A DNA stretch of 64,000 bases from Arcobacter sp. (GCA_020723085.1 DYJN01000018.1:1-64000); one strand, 5' to 3'. Positions 51,888 to 63,034 are shown, counted from the stretch's first letter. Notes: generated by a model from the sequence alone, not told the origin. A program made the numbers and translations.

Positions 51888-53060
51888 TCATTTCGCCGCC
51901 GCCGGCGCCGCCGCCCTCTTCCCCTTCTGGAACCGCTCATGCCAGAAGACGAGAATCGGGCTGGCGATGAAAATCGAGGAATACGTGCCGATGATCACAC
52001 CCACGACCAACGCGAACGCGAACCCGTTCAGCACAGGCCCGCCGAACAGCCAGAGCGCCAGAGCCGAGATCAGAGTCAGCCCCGACGTCAGCACTGTCCG
52101 GCTGAGCGTCTGATTAATGCTATCGTTGACGATCGCCGTGGTCAACTCCCTCCGGGAAAGTTTCAGCGTCTCGCGGATCCGGTCGAAGACGACGATCGTG
52201 TCGTTCATCGAGTAGCCCACCAGCGTCAGCAGCGCCGCAATCACATTCAGGCTGATCTCCTTGTCGGTCAGCGAGAAGAATCCGAGCGTAATGACCACGT
52301 CGTGGAAGACGGCGATCACCGCCGCGAGACCGTAAACGAACTCGAACCGGAACGCCAGGTACACAAGCATTCCGCCGAGCGCATACAGCACGGCCAGCAC
52401 TGCCTTGTTCCGCATCTCGGCGCCGATCTTGGGACCGATGACTTCCGCGCTGCGGATTGTGAACGGCGCCAGATAGCACTGCTGCCGGATCACTTCCAGA
52501 ACCTGCGGCGTGACCCCTTCCACCCCGCGGAGCTGCTCGAAGTTCGACAGCACGCCGGACCGCGGCGGCGAGTTCCGGAATTCGAAGACCCGCCGCGCCA
52601 GTTGCGCGAGCTGCTCGTCGTTCATGGGAATGGCCGCCCGCTGCAGCGGTTCCCGCAGGCGCTCTGCGAGCTGCTGCGAGTTCGCGTTGTTCAGATCGAG
52701 CCGGTCGGTCTTCTCGCCGAACGTGGATGCCAGCGTCTCCACCACCGTCTGCCGCTCCCGCTGCAAAGCGACGTCTTCCTTCAGCGGAAGGCCGATGATG
52801 ACCTCGTTCTCTCCAGTGACTTCCTGCACGGAAATCTCGCCCGGAATGCGCGCGGCGATGGCGGAGCGGATGCGGTCAATCGGCGGCGCCGACGCAAACC
52901 GGACGTTGATGTTCGCGCCGCCGATGAAATCGATGCCGTACTTCAGGCCGCCCTTGGCCGCCCAGCTCCCGATGCCGATGGCCAGCAGCACCAGAGAAAT
53001 GGCAATGAAGATCTTCTGCTTGCCCAGGAAATCGATTTGGGTGTTCTTGAATAGCTCCAT
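51888..53060 (-). CDS. secF: Protein translocase subunit SecF
   Basis: Works with SecD to pull exported proteins through SecYEG using proton motive force. The 390-residue protein has six helices, an N-terminal ...KYGIDFIGGANINVRF, a periplasmic domain that is longer than in E. coli (about 60-215, including RLDLNNANSQQLAERL), and the conserved HDVVITLGFFSL and GYSMNDTIVVFDRIRE segments. GGGAAG precedes the ATG, and secD ends 46 nt upstream. Confidence 0.96.
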   Translation of the reverse strand: MELFKNTQIDFLGKQKIFIAISLVLLAIGIGSWAAKGGLKYGIDFIGGANINVRFASAPPIDRIRSAIAARIPGEISVQEVTGENEVIIGLPLKEDVALQRERQTVVETLASTFGEKTDRLDLNNANSQQLAERLREPLQRAAIPMNDEQLAQLARRVFEFRNSPPRSGVLSNFEQLRGVEGVTPQVLEVIRQQCYLAPFTIRSAEVIGPKIGAEMRNKAVLAVLYALGGMLVYLAFRFEFVYGLAAVIAVFHDVVITLGFFSLTDKEISLNVIAALLTLVGYSMNDTIVVFDRIRETLKLSRRELTTAIVNDSINQTLSRTVLTSGLTLISALALWLFGGPVLNGFAFALVVGVIIGTYSSIFIASPILVFWHERFQKGKRAAAPAAAK

Positions 53061-53106
53061 GTAGCTTCCCGTATCGAATAGCGGGGCGATCCGCGCCCCG
53101 GTGCGA

Positions 53107-54732
53107 TCAGATTCCGATGCTCAATTTGGGGTTGAACCCCTGCCGCGCCACTTCGAACTGGAACAGGGCGCGGGAAACAAAGACCGAAGTAAACACGTTC
53201 GCCACCAGGCCAATGACCAGCGTCACGGCGAAGCCGCGGATGGCGGGCGTACCGAACATGAACAGGAACGCGCAGCTGACCACCGTGGCCACGTGCGTAT
53301 CGATGATGGTGAGGAACGCCTTGCTGAACCCCGTGTCGATGGCGGCCATCGTCGCCTTGCCCGCGCGCATCTCCTCGCGGATGCGCTCGAAGATGAGGAC
53401 GTTGGAGTCCACCGCCATGCCGATCAGCAGAATGATCCCCGCGATCCCGGGCAGCGTGAGCACTGCCTCCAGATACGCCAGGCTCCCGATCAGGATCACG
53501 CCGTTGAGAATCAGGGCCAGTGTCGCGTTCACGCCCGCCCCGGCGTAGTAGACCAGCATGAATGCAACGACAACCACCAGGCCGATCACGGCCGCCAGGA
53601 GCCCCTTCCGGATCGAGTCTGCACCCAGCGACGGCCCCACGGTCTGTTCCTGGAGATACACGATCCCCGCCGGAAGCGAGCCGGCGCGCAGTACCAGCGC
53701 CAGATCGCTGGCCTCCTGATGAGAAGCCGCGCCGGTGATGCGTCCCTGGTCTTCAATCCGGCTCTGGATGACCGGGGCGCTGCGGATCTGGTTGTCCAGC
53801 GCGATCGCGAGCCGGTTGCCGATATTGGCTTCCGTGAAACGCGCGAACCGGCCCTTGGCCTCCTGCGACAGCACGAAGGCGGTCTCCCACTTGCCGTACT
53901 CGTCCTGCGCCGGCCGGGCGTCGCGCAGGTCACGGCCCGTGATCACCGGCGTGCGCGCCACCAGGTACCAGCCCTCGCCCGCCGGATCGCCCGGCCGCGG
54001 GGCGCTGCGCATCAACTTCGTGTTCAGGGGCAAGACGCCGCCCAGCTTGGCCAGCGCGTCTTCCTGCCGTGCGAACGGCCCGTCCTTCACCTCGTACAGT
54101 TCCAGCAGGGCAGCCGTCTGCAGGATGTTCTTCACACGCGCAGGATCATCCAGACCCGGCAGCGAGATCAGAATCTCAGCCTCCGATCCGGCGCCGCCGC
54201 GCCGCTGCACCGCCGCCTCGGCCAGACCGAGTCCATTGATCCGGCTCTCGATCGTCGAGATGGCCCGCTGGACCGTGTCTTCCTTCAGCGACAAGGACTC
54301 CGTCGGCTTGAGCGCAAGCCGGTAATCGGTGGAACTGAGCGGCGTCAGAACCCAGCTTGGCATCAGCTCCGCAACGATATTGCGGAACAGTTGCGATTTC
54401 TCCGCCGGGATGCCGCGGACCGAGATCGCGATATTTTCGGCGTCCGCCAGGCTCTGCGGGTCATTGTGGTCGATCGACTGGTAGGTGATCGACTGCTTGC
54501 CCAGCTCTTCCCTCAACCGCTCGATCTGCGTGTTCGCCTCCACTTTGAACGCATCCTGCAGCTGCACCTGCACCACCAGCAGGGAGCCGCCGCGGAGATC
54601 GAGACCAAGGCGGATGTTCTTCTTCCAGTTGGCCACGAGGTCTTCTTTGGACTTGGGCAGTCCGAAAACTCCGTACAGGCAGGCCAACGTGATGGCCACA
54701 GTCAGCGCCGCTTTCCATTTCAGGCTTTTCAT
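53107..54732 (-). CDS. secD: Protein translocase subunit SecD
   Basis: Partner of SecF. The 541-residue protein starts with a membrane helix, followed by GLDLRGGSLLVVQV, the large P1 head domain (about 65-330), and a C-terminal six-helix-type region with GLLAAVIGLVVVVAFMLVYY, LTLPGIAGIILLIGMAVDSNVLIFERIREE and AIDTGFSKAFLTIIDTHV. The functional Asp of GMAVDSNVLIFER is present. ATG 54732 is preferred over the frame's earlier start because it puts the first helix at the N-terminus and lies just after yajC. Confidence 0.96.
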   Translation of the reverse strand: MKSLKWKAALTVAITLACLYGVFGLPKSKEDLVANWKKNIRLGLDLRGGSLLVVQVQLQDAFKVEANTQIERLREELGKQSITYQSIDHNDPQSLADAENIAISVRGIPAEKSQLFRNIVAELMPSWVLTPLSSTDYRLALKPTESLSLKEDTVQRAISTIESRINGLGLAEAAVQRRGGAGSEAEILISLPGLDDPARVKNILQTAALLELYEVKDGPFARQEDALAKLGGVLPLNTKLMRSAPRPGDPAGEGWYLVARTPVITGRDLRDARPAQDEYGKWETAFVLSQEAKGRFARFTEANIGNRLAIALDNQIRSAPVIQSRIEDQGRITGAASHQEASDLALVLRAGSLPAGIVYLQEQTVGPSLGADSIRKGLLAAVIGLVVVVAFMLVYYAGAGVNATLALILNGVILIGSLAYLEAVLTLPGIAGIILLIGMAVDSNVLIFERIREEMRAGKATMAAIDTGFSKAFLTIIDTHVATVVSCAFLFMFGTPAIRGFAVTLVIGLVANVFTSVFVSRALFQFEVARQGFNPKLSIGI

Positions 54733-54760
54733 GGGATGTGGGTTCTCGCTGGAATCGGAC

Positions 54761-55072
54761 TTACGCTTTCTTCTCCCCGCCAATCTTGCTGGCAACGGCG
54801 CCGCGGGCAAAAGTCAGCTTCACGTTGTCGGGCTTGACGCGCAGAACCAGGGTGTCATCGCCTCCGACAGAGATGATGGTGCCCACGATTCCGCCGTTGG
54901 TGAGCACCTCGTCGCCTGGCTGCAGCTCCGCCAGCATCTTCTGCTGCCGCTTCTTCTGCCGTTGCATGGGCAGGAAGAGCAGGAAATAGAAGATGGCGAA
55001 GATCAGGATGATCGGCAGGAACTGCAACAGCGGGGTCGGCGCCGGCGATTGTTGAAAAAGCAGGAAGGCCAT
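54761..55072 (-). CDS. yajC: Preprotein translocase subunit YajC
   Basis: A 103-residue accessory protein of the SecDF complex. It has a single hydrophobic segment (about 16-38, LLQFLPIILIFAIFYFLLFLPM) followed by a basic QRQKKRQQKM and the conserved ELQPGDEVLTNGGIVGTI fold. The ATG starts 12 nt after the tgt stop and the gene ends 28 nt before secD. The tgt-yajC-secD-secF order is the widespread one. Confidence 0.95.
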   Translation of the reverse strand: MAFLLFQQSPAPTPLLQFLPIILIFAIFYFLLFLPMQRQKKRQQKMLAELQPGDEVLTNGGIVGTIISVGGDDTLVLRVKPDNVKLTFARGAVASKIGGEKKA

Positions 55073-55083
55073 GGGCGGTCCGT

Positions 55084-56295
<1,212 letters not shown>

Positions 56296-56296
56296 T

Positions 56297-56312
56297 TAAA
56301 CTAGCTAGTTTA
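56297..56312. promoter_or_regulatory. 16-bp palindrome forming a symmetric divergent promoter
   Basis: TAAACTAGCTAGTTTA is a perfect palindrome and fills most of the 27-nt gap between tgt and cysS. Each half contains TAGTTT, a TANNNT-type -10 hexamer, read on the plus strand at 56306-56311 (8 nt before the cysS ATG) and on the minus strand at 56303-56298 (5 nt before the tgt TTG). Neither gene has a Shine-Dalgarno. It may also be an operator. Confidence 0.55.
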
Positions 56313-56319
56313 GCCCCCC

Positions 56320-57720
56320 ATGGCACTACGCTTCTACAACACGCTCACGCAACGGCTGGAAGAGTTCCGCCCGCTGGATGGCGAAACGGTGCGGATGTAC
56401 ACGTGCGGGCCGACCGTGTATCACTACGTCCACATCGGCAACTTCCGCACCTTCAGCTTCCAGGACGTGCTGCGGCGCGTGCTGCGGATGCGCGGCTGGA
56501 AACTTAGCCATGTGATGAACATCACCGACGTGGACGACAAGATCATCCGCAACGCCGTGGCCGAGGGCAAGTCGCTCAAGGAATACACGGAGCGGTTCAC
56601 GCAGGCGTTCCTGGAGGACGCCGCGAAGCTGCGGCTGGAGCGGCCCGAGAAGCTCGTCTTCGCCACCGAGCACATCCCCGACATGGTCGAGGCCATTCAG
56701 CGGCTGGCCCAGAGACGGCACACTTACGAGAGCGAGGGATCCACCTACTTCCGCATCGCCAGCTTCCCGGAATACGGCAAGCTCTCGCACACGAACTTCA
56801 GCGGGAATGTGGCCGGCGCGCGGGTCGACGTCGACGAGTACGAGAAGGCCGATGCGCGGGACTTCGTCCTGTGGAAGGCGCGCAAGCCGGGCGAGCCTTA
56901 CTGGGACACGCCGCTGGGCGCGGGACGTCCCGGCTGGCACATCGAGTGCTCGGTCATGGCGATGAAGTACCTGGGCGAGACCATCGACATCCACACGGGA
57001 GGCGTCGATCTGGTCTTCCCGCACCATGAGAACGAAATCGCGCAGAGCGAATGCATGACGGGAAAGCCGTTCGCCCGCTTCTGGCTGCATGCCGAACACC
57101 TGATGGTGGAGGGCCAGAAGATGTCGAAGTCGCTCGGCAATTTCTTCACGCTGCGCGACCTCCTCGGCCAGGGCTACGCGCCGGAGGCGATCCGCTACCT
57201 GCTGGTCTCGGCGCCTTACCGCAAGCAGCTCAACTTCACCTTCGACGGGCTGAAGGCGGCCGCGGCGGCCATCGAGCGGCTGCGGAACTTCCAAACCCGG
57301 CTGAAAACGGAGCGCTTTGGCGAGGGGATGGACCAGGAGCAGGAGGAGCGTGCGGCGCGGGCGCTGCGCGGCTACCACGAAGGGCTCGACGACGACCTGA
57401 ACACGGCCGATGCGCTGGGCGCCGTGTTCGAGTTCGTCCGCGAGACCAACATTGCGATGGACCAGGGCCGGTTCAGCCAGGGCAACGCAGCCGGCGCGCA
57501 GCGGGTGCTGGACGATTTCGATTCCGTGTTCGACGTGCTGAGGCCGGCGGCGGCCGAAGGTTCGCTGTCCGACGAGGAGGTCGAGGCGCTGGTGCGCGAG
57601 CGGACCGAGGCGAAGAAGGCGCGCGACTTCGCCCGCGCCGACCGGATCCGGGCCGAATTGCTCGAAAAAGGCGTCGTCGTGGAAGACACCCGGGACGGGG
57701 TGCGCTGGAAACGGAAGTAA
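56320..57720 (+). CDS. cysS: Cysteinyl-tRNA synthetase
   Basis: Charges tRNA-Cys. The 466-residue class I synthetase has the signature HIGN in YHYVHIGNFRTF (a known variant of HIGH), MNITDVDDKII, zinc ligands in CGPT and WHIECS plus HHENE, and KMSKSLGNF. The C-terminal helical anticodon region and the RADRIRAELLEKGVVVEDT ending are typical. The ATG is preceded only by a run of C residues, so initiation appears leaderless. The next gene follows by 31 nt. Confidence 0.97.
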   Translation: MALRFYNTLTQRLEEFRPLDGETVRMYTCGPTVYHYVHIGNFRTFSFQDVLRRVLRMRGWKLSHVMNITDVDDKIIRNAVAEGKSLKEYTERFTQAFLEDAAKLRLERPEKLVFATEHIPDMVEAIQRLAQRRHTYESEGSTYFRIASFPEYGKLSHTNFSGNVAGARVDVDEYEKADARDFVLWKARKPGEPYWDTPLGAGRPGWHIECSVMAMKYLGETIDIHTGGVDLVFPHHENEIAQSECMTGKPFARFWLHAEHLMVEGQKMSKSLGNFFTLRDLLGQGYAPEAIRYLLVSAPYRKQLNFTFDGLKAAAAAIERLRNFQTRLKTERFGEGMDQEQEERAARALRGYHEGLDDDLNTADALGAVFEFVRETNIAMDQGRFSQGNAAGAQRVLDDFDSVFDVLRPAAAEGSLSDEEVEALVRERTEAKKARDFARADRIRAELLEKGVVVEDTRDGVRWKRK

Positions 57721-57751
57721 GTTTCAAGGCCGGAACAGCGAGGGAGATCCG

Positions 57752-58933
57752 ATGAAGATTCAGACGAAGGCCGTGCATGCGGGCGACCGGAAGCGCCCGC
57801 AGCAACAGATCCCGGTGTCGACGCCGGTGCACTTCGCTGCTTCCTGGATTTGCGCCGGCCAGGCGGAACAGGACCGGATCTTCGCGCACGAACAGCACGG
57901 CTACGCCTATTCGCGGTACGCGAACCCGACCAACGACGCGCTGGAGGAGCAGGTGGCGGCGCTTGAGAACGGCCACGGCGCGCTGGCGTGCCCGTCGGGC
58001 ATGATGGCGCTCGAGCATGCCCTGATGTGTGCGCTTCTGGAGCGGCCGAAGCGGATTCTCTGCGCGCGTGACATCTATGGCGCCACGCTGAAGCTGCTGT
58101 TCGACGTCATGGGGCCGTTTGGCTTTGAGACGAGGCTGGTGGATGCCAACGACCCTGCGGCGGTGGAGGCGGCGCTGGAGGAATTCGGCGCGGGCGCTCT
58201 GCTGGCGGAGACGATTTCGAATCCGCTGCTGCGGGTGGCCGACCTCGAGGCGCTGGCCCGGTTGTGCCGCGCCCGCAACGCGGCCTTGATCGTGGACAAC
58301 ACATTCGCCACGCCGCTGCTCGTGCGCCCGCTGGAGCTGGGCGCCCACCTCGTGGTGCACAGTTCCACCAAGTATCTGGGCGGGCACGGCGACACCCTCG
58401 GCGGCCTGATCGTGAGCGACGAAGGGCACTTCGAGACGGTGCGGCGGTTTTCGCGCGTCGCCGGCCCGGTCATGGGGCCGATGGAAGCGTACCTGACGAT
58501 GCGCGGCATCAAGACGTTTCCGCTGCGCATGGAGCGGCAGTGCCAGAACGCGGCGGCGCTCGCCCGCTGGCTGCGGCGCCATCCGCGCGTGGAGCGCGTC
58601 TTTTACCTCGATGATCCGGAGCACCCGGACGCGGCCGTGATCCGGCGCCTGCTGCCGGAGGGCTTGCGCGGCGGGATGGTGAGCTTCGAGATCCGCGGTG
58701 CGCGCCGCGAGCAGGTCTTCGCGTTCCTCGACGGGCTGAAGCTGTGCGTCCGGGCGACGTCGCTCGGCGACGTGCACACGATGGCGCTGTACCCGTGGAT
58801 CGCCTCGCACCGCGACGTGCCCCCGGAGCAGAAGGCGGCGATGGGCCTGCGCGAGAACCTGGTGCGCTTCTCGGTGGGCATCGAGGCGGTGGAAGACGTC
58901 ATCGCCGACATCGAGCAGGCGCTCGCCGGCTGA
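57752..58933 (+). CDS. Cys/Met-metabolism PLP-dependent enzyme
   Basis: A 393-residue enzyme of the cystathionine gamma-synthase/lyase superfamily. PLP-Lys207 is in HSSTKYLGGHGD, Tyr110 in RDIYGATL stacks on the cofactor, and Asp182 is in VDNTFATP; SRYANPTND and SLGDVHTMALYPW are also typical. At the position where methionine gamma-lyase has its active-site Cys (YGCT), this protein has Ala111, so a gamma-lyase for methionine is less likely. Cystathionine gamma-synthase/lyase or O-acetylhomoserine sulfhydrylase are alternatives. GGGAGA precedes the ATG, and cysS is just upstream. Confidence 0.88.
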   Translation: MKIQTKAVHAGDRKRPQQQIPVSTPVHFAASWICAGQAEQDRIFAHEQHGYAYSRYANPTNDALEEQVAALENGHGALACPSGMMALEHALMCALLERPKRILCARDIYGATLKLLFDVMGPFGFETRLVDANDPAAVEAALEEFGAGALLAETISNPLLRVADLEALARLCRARNAALIVDNTFATPLLVRPLELGAHLVVHSSTKYLGGHGDTLGGLIVSDEGHFETVRRFSRVAGPVMGPMEAYLTMRGIKTFPLRMERQCQNAAALARWLRRHPRVERVFYLDDPEHPDAAVIRRLLPEGLRGGMVSFEIRGARREQVFAFLDGLKLCVRATSLGDVHTMALYPWIASHRDVPPEQKAAMGLRENLVRFSVGIEAVEDVIADIEQALAG

Positions 58934-58952
58934 AGCGGGCCGCCTGAAGCCC

Positions 58953-59873
58953 CTACATTCTGGGCGCGTAGTAGCCGCGGCGGGCGCGCACAAACAGATC
59001 TTTGCGCCCGCGCACCCGCAGCTGGACGGGATGGAAGCGGCCGTCTGTCGCCAGCGGGTCGGGCCGGTACAGTATGCTGTACTGCGACCGAAGCTCGTTG
59101 GCGATGTTCTCGAAGTCCTGCGTGAGATCCTCCGCCTTGAAGGGGAAGAAGGCGCGGCCTCCGGTCTCGCGCGCGTAGTATTTCAGCACCTTGTCGCCGT
59201 CGGTCTCCACGCGGCTGATGTTGGTCGAGATCGCATAGATGACCGTTTCGGCGCGGTAGGCCATCTCCAGCGCCTGGTCGCGCGTGAACCGCGACGAGTT
59301 GTCCTCGCCGTCGCCGATGATGATCACCGCCCGGCGGTACTTGTAACGCGGCTGATCGAGCATCAGGTGATCGCGGCAGGCCAGATAAACCGACTCATAC
59401 ATCGCCGTGCCGCCGCCCGGGCGGAGCTCGCGCAGCTTCCTCGTCAACAGCTCCGCGTCGTCGGTCAGCCCCTGCACCAGCTCAGGCTCGGTGTGGAAGG
59501 AGTAGATCAGAGCCTTGTCCTGGCCGCGCCGGATCACTCGCTGGAGGAACTCCGCGGCCGCTTCCAGCTCGAAGCGGAAGCGGTCCCGGATCGAGTTGCT
59601 CACATCGATCAGCAGCGCAATGCGCAGCGGCAGATCGGATTCGGACGAGAATTCGATGATGTTCTGCCGCCGCTTGTTCTCGACCAGATCAAAATCTTCC
59701 CGCCTCAGGTTGTTGACGAAGCGCCCGCGGCGGTCGGTGACCGTAAACAGCAGGTTGACGCGCGTCACTTCCAGCTTGATGGTCTCGTCGGTCTCCTGAG
59801 GCGGCTGCGCGAGGGCGGCGGGGATCGCGGGCGCGCCGAATGCCATTGCGGGAAGAAACGTGCGTCGCCTCAT
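58953..59873 (-). CDS. Acidobacterial VWFA-related domain protein
   Basis: A 306-residue exported protein of the VWFA-related family (TIGR03436-like) that is greatly expanded in Acidobacteriota. A signal peptide (1-22) is followed by RVNLLFTVTDRRGRFVNNLRREDFDLVEN, the family's N-terminal beta-domain, then a von Willebrand A domain with MIDAS residues Asp90-x-Ser92-x-Ser94 (DVSNS), the metal-site Thr in GGGTAMYES and an Asp in IGDGEDNSS. The end (DLFVRARRGYYAP) is diagnostic. Its start overlaps the rluD stop (ATGA). Ligand unknown. It is the best taxonomic marker in the window. Confidence 0.92.
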   Translation of the reverse strand: MRRRTFLPAMAFGAPAIPAALAQPPQETDETIKLEVTRVNLLFTVTDRRGRFVNNLRREDFDLVENKRRQNIIEFSSESDLPLRIALLIDVSNSIRDRFRFELEAAAEFLQRVIRRGQDKALIYSFHTEPELVQGLTDDAELLTRKLRELRPGGGTAMYESVYLACRDHLMLDQPRYKYRRAVIIIGDGEDNSSRFTRDQALEMAYRAETVIYAISTNISRVETDGDKVLKYYARETGGRAFFPFKAEDLTQDFENIANELRSQYSILYRPDPLATDGRFHPVQLRVRGRKDLFVRARRGYYAPRM

Positions 59874-60805
59874 GCTCCACCTTTATTATCCGCACAGCCG
59901 AGAATGCGTTTCCACCGGACCAGTTCTTCCGGCAGCGGCGCCTCCACGCGGACGCGCTCGCCCGTGGCCGGCGAGACGAAGCCGATGCGCCAGGCGTGCA
60001 GCCACGGCCGCCCGAGCGGTTCGAGACCCCGTGGGCGCGCCGCCGCGCCATACAGGGTGTCTCCCGCCACCGGATGCCCGATCGAGGCCAGATGCACGCG
60101 GATCTGATGCGTGCGTCCCGTGCGGATCCGGACCTCGAGCAGCGTGAACCTCTCGAACCGCTCGATGACGCGGTATTCCGTCAGCGCCGCGCGCCCGCGC
60201 CCGGTGCGCGCCGTCATGCGCGTGCGCCGCACGGGGTCGCGCTCCACCGGCTTGTCGATCACTCCCTCGGCTTGCGCCATGCATCCCTCCACCAGAGCCA
60301 GATACACTTTCTCCACGGTCCGCGAAGCAAACTGCTGCGCCAGGCTCCGGTGCGCCGTTTCCGTGCGCGCTACAAGAATCACGCCGCTGGTGCCTTTGTC
60401 GAGCCGGTGCACGATCCCCGGCCGCATCGCATCGCCCGCATCAGAGAGCCTTCCATAGCGGTGCAGCAGCGCGTTGACGAGCGTTCCGGAGCTGCGCCCC
60501 GCGCCGGCGTGCACCACCAGCCCCGCGGGCTTGTTCACCGCAATGACGGCTTCGTCCTCATGCAGGATCTCGAGCGGAATCTCCTCCGGAAACGCGCGCA
60601 GCGGTTCGGGCTCGGCCGGTTCGACCTCGATCCGCTCGCCCGCGCGCACTTTCCAGGAGGCTTTCCGCGGCGCGCCGCCCGCCCGCACGCGGCCCTCTGC
60701 GATCCACGCCTGAATGCGGGCGCGGCTGCGCCCGGCCATCTTCGCGGCCAGGAAGTGGTCGAGCCGCTGTCCCGCCTCCGCTTCCGCCACGGTGAACTCG
60801 ATCAC
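59870..60805 (-). CDS. rluD: RluD-type ribosomal large subunit pseudouridine synthase
   Basis: Converts uridines of 23S rRNA to pseudouridine. The 311-residue protein has an N-terminal S4 domain (GQRLDHFLAAKMAGRSRARIQAWIAEGRV) and the RluA-family catalytic domain with VVNKPAGL-like AVNKPAGLVVH and the catalytic Asp136 in HRLDKGTSG; RIRTGRTHQIRVHLASIGHPV closes the fold. RluA/C paralogues are hard to exclude; RluD is favoured by the S4 domain. GTG start with TACGCT 6 nt upstream and no strong Shine-Dalgarno. It overlaps the VWFA gene by 4 nt. Confidence 0.92.
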   Translation of the reverse strand: MIEFTVAEAEAGQRLDHFLAAKMAGRSRARIQAWIAEGRVRAGGAPRKASWKVRAGERIEVEPAEPEPLRAFPEEIPLEILHEDEAVIAVNKPAGLVVHAGAGRSSGTLVNALLHRYGRLSDAGDAMRPGIVHRLDKGTSGVILVARTETAHRSLAQQFASRTVEKVYLALVEGCMAQAEGVIDKPVERDPVRRTRMTARTGRGRAALTEYRVIERFERFTLLEVRIRTGRTHQIRVHLASIGHPVAGDTLYGAAARPRGLEPLGRPWLHAWRIGFVSPATGERVRVEAPLPEELVRWKRILGCADNKGGA

Positions 60806-60811
60806 AGTTCC

Positions 60812-60817
60812 AGCGTA
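60812..60817 (-). promoter_or_regulatory. TACGCT -10-like box of rluD
   Basis: Minus-strand TACGCT, preceded by TG (extended -10), with a 6-nt spacer to the GTG at 60805. Consistent with a leaderless mRNA. Confidence 0.35.
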
Positions 60818-60848
60818 CAGGGATTGGCGCGGAGCGCCGCAGCCGGGT

Positions 60849-60854
60849 CACAAT
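60849..60854 (+). promoter_or_regulatory. CACAAT -10-like box of the GT39-like gene
   Basis: CACAAT with a 6-nt spacer to the ATG at 60861. A TTGGCG at 60824-60829 is 19 nt upstream, slightly long for a -35. Confidence 0.35.
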
Positions 60855-60860
60855 CAGTGC

Positions 60861-62252
60861 ATGGCACGGCGCGCCGTCTGGCTGGCGATTCTCGCCGCAG
60901 CCATTCTGTCACGGTTCTCTTATCTGCACGTCGTGTGGGTGGAGGAAGGATATCCGATGGCGGCGGCGGCGGAGATGCTGCGCGGCAAGACGCTGTACCG
61001 CGACATCTGGTTCGACAAGCCCCCGCTGTTCGCCGCCTCCTATCTGTTGACCGGCGCGGCGCCCGGCTGGCCGCTCCGGCTGTTCGGCGCCGCGTTCGTC
61101 CTGCTGGCTGCCTGGACGGCGGCGCGCGCCGCGCGGGCATTTGGCGCCGCTGAAAGGGAGCAGCTCTGGGCAGCCGGACTCACGGCGTTCGGTTTCACGT
61201 TTTATGTGCACTCGGCCGCGCTCGCGCTGACGCCGGATCTGCTGGCCGTGCCGTTGCATTTCGCGGCGGTGGCCGCAGCAGCGGCAGGGAACCCATTTGC
61301 GGCCGGCCTGCTGTGCGGCGTGGCGCTTTGCCTAAACGTGAAGGCCCTGTTCATCCTCGCCGCCTGCGCCCTCTGGCAGTGGCGCGCGCCGCTGCGCCTG
61401 CTGGGCGGCTTCGCCCTGCCGGCGCTGGTTTGCGCCGCATGGCTGGCTCGAGCCGGCGCGCTGGCAGCCTGCTGGGAACAGGTCTGGCTGTGGGGTGCTG
61501 CTTACGCCGGCGAGCCGCTCAGCAGCCGGCCTTGGCTTGAGTTCGCGCGCCGCACGCTGAACTGGGCGGGGTACCATGCCGCCTTCTGCGCCGCCGCGCT
61601 GTACGCGCTGTGGCGCGAGCGGGACTGGCGGCGGGCTCTGTGGCTGCTCATCTCGCTCACAGCGGTAGCGTTGGGCATGCGCTTCTTTCCGCGGTATTAC
61701 TTCCACCTGCTGCCGCCGGTGGCGCTGCTGGCAGCGCGCGGCTTCTCAATGTTGCCTCCGCGCCCGGCCCTGGCTCTCGCGTTGCTGCTGGTGATTCCTG
61801 CCGTGCGCTTTGGCCCGCGCTATCTGGCGGTGGCGCGGGGAGAGCCGTGGGCGGACCTTGCCATGTTCGAGAGTTCGAAGCAGGCGGCGCAGGCGCTGCG
61901 CGCCGGGAGCCGTGCGGGCCAGACGCTGCTCGTCTGGGGCTACCGTCCCGAACTGTACGTGCTCAGTGGAATGCCCGCCGGGACGCGGTTCCTGGACTCG
62001 CAGCCGCTTACCGGAGTGCTGGCAGACCGCCACCTCGTCTCTTGCCGTGCGTCTTTGCCGGAATGGGCGCACCGCAACCGGCGGGAGTTGCTGCGCGGGC
62101 CGCGGCCGGACTGGATCGCCGACGGACTTGGGCCATACAACGGCGCGCTGGCCATGGAGAAGTTCCTGCCGGAGTGGATGGCCGGATACGAGGCCGCCGC
62201 CGAAGCGCCCGGCTACCGGCTGTACCGGCGCCGCGCGGCGCCCGTTCCTTAG
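60861..62252 (+). CDS. GT39/ArnT-like membrane glycosyltransferase
   Basis: A 463-residue polytopic membrane protein with about 10-11 helices. The N-terminal helix is followed by a first periplasmic loop with [35 protein letters not shown], which holds acidic residues in place of the usual DE of C-type glycosyltransferases and the DKPPL motif seen in PMT/ArnT-like enzymes. The C-terminal part is soluble. It likely transfers a sugar from a polyprenyl phosphate to an envelope acceptor. The ATG at 60861 matches the first helix. The stop overlaps the convergent ABC gene by 4 nt. Confidence 0.83.
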   Translation: MARRAVWLAILAAAILSRFSYLHVVWVEEGYPMAAAAEMLRGKTLYRDIWFDKPPLFAASYLLTGAAPGWPLRLFGAAFVLLAAWTAARAARAFGAAEREQLWAAGLTAFGFTFYVHSAALALTPDLLAVPLHFAAVAAAAAGNPFAAGLLCGVALCLNVKALFILAACALWQWRAPLRLLGGFALPALVCAAWLARAGALAACWEQVWLWGAAYAGEPLSSRPWLEFARRTLNWAGYHAAFCAAALYALWRERDWRRALWLLISLTAVALGMRFFPRYYFHLLPPVALLAARGFSMLPPRPALALALLLVIPAVRFGPRYLAVARGEPWADLAMFESSKQAAQALRAGSRAGQTLLVWGYRPELYVLSGMPAGTRFLDSQPLTGVLADRHLVSCRASLPEWAHRNRRELLRGPRPDWIADGLGPYNGALAMEKFLPEWMAGYEAAAEAPGYRLYRRRAAPVP

Positions 62253-62998
62253 TTGTCGTGCGGGTTGGCTTCGTCGCGGTGGATCTTGCCGTCGCGGATG
62301 GTGACGATGCGATGGGCGTATTCGGCGATGTCGCGCTCGTGCGTGACGAGCACGATCGTGTTGCCCTGCTTGTAGAGGCGGTCGAACAGGGCCATGATCT
62401 CGGCGCTTGTGGCCGAGTCGAGGTTGCCGGTAGGCTCGTCCGCCAGCAGGATCGACGGATTGTTGACCAGCGCGCGGGCGATGGCGACGCGCTGCCGCTG
62501 CCCGCCGGACAGTTCGCTGGGCTTGTGGTACATGCGCTGTTCGAGGTCGGTGAGGCGCAGCGCCTGCTTGGCCCGCTCGATCCGCTCCTCGGCCGGCACT
62601 CCGGCATAGATCAGCGGCAGCTCCACGTTGTGCAGCGCCGTGGCGCGCGGCAGCAGGTTGAAGGTCTGGAAGACGAAGCCGATCTCCTTGTTGCGGATTC
62701 GGGCCAGCTCGTCGTCGCTCAGGTCGCTCACCAGGTAGCCGTTGATGAAGTAATCGCCCTTGGTGGGCGTGTCCAGGCAGCCGATCAGGTTCATCAGGGT
62801 TGACTTGCCCGAGCCCGAAGGCCCCATGATGGCGACATACTCGCCGCGCTTGATCTCGAGATCCACACCGGAGACGGCGTGGATCTCCTGGTCGCCCATG
62901 ATGTAGGTCTTCCACAGCCCATAGGTGCGGATGACGATGTTGTTCCGCCTCAATTCCTCGCCCTGGGCGATCTTGTCGGTCAGTGCCGCGATTGCCAT
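62249..62998 (-). CDS. MacB/LolD-type ABC transporter ATP-binding protein
   Basis: A 249-residue ATPase. Walker A is GPSGSGKST, the signature [16 protein letters not shown], Walker [13 protein letters not shown], and the switch His is in [37 protein letters not shown] is characteristic of the MacB/LolD/FtsE-like class that works in mechanotransmission or lipoprotein release. It carries about 20 extra N-terminal residues. The adjacent membrane fusion protein gene (36-nt gap) points to a MacAB-like efflux or export system; the permease must lie outside the window, to the right or fused elsewhere. Confidence 0.93.
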   Translation of the reverse strand: MAIAALTDKIAQGEELRRNNIVIRTYGLWKTYIMGDQEIHAVSGVDLEIKRGEYVAIMGPSGSGKSTLMNLIGCLDTPTKGDYFINGYLVSDLSDDELARIRNKEIGFVFQTFNLLPRATALHNVELPLIYAGVPAEERIERAKQALRLTDLEQRMYHKPSELSGGQRQRVAIARALVNNPSILLADEPTGNLDSATSAEIMALFDRLYKQGNTIVLVTHERDIAEYAHRIVTIRDGKIHRDEANPHDN

Positions 62999-63034
62999 AG
63001 CTTTAATTCTCTCACTCCGCTTTGCGGCGCCGCG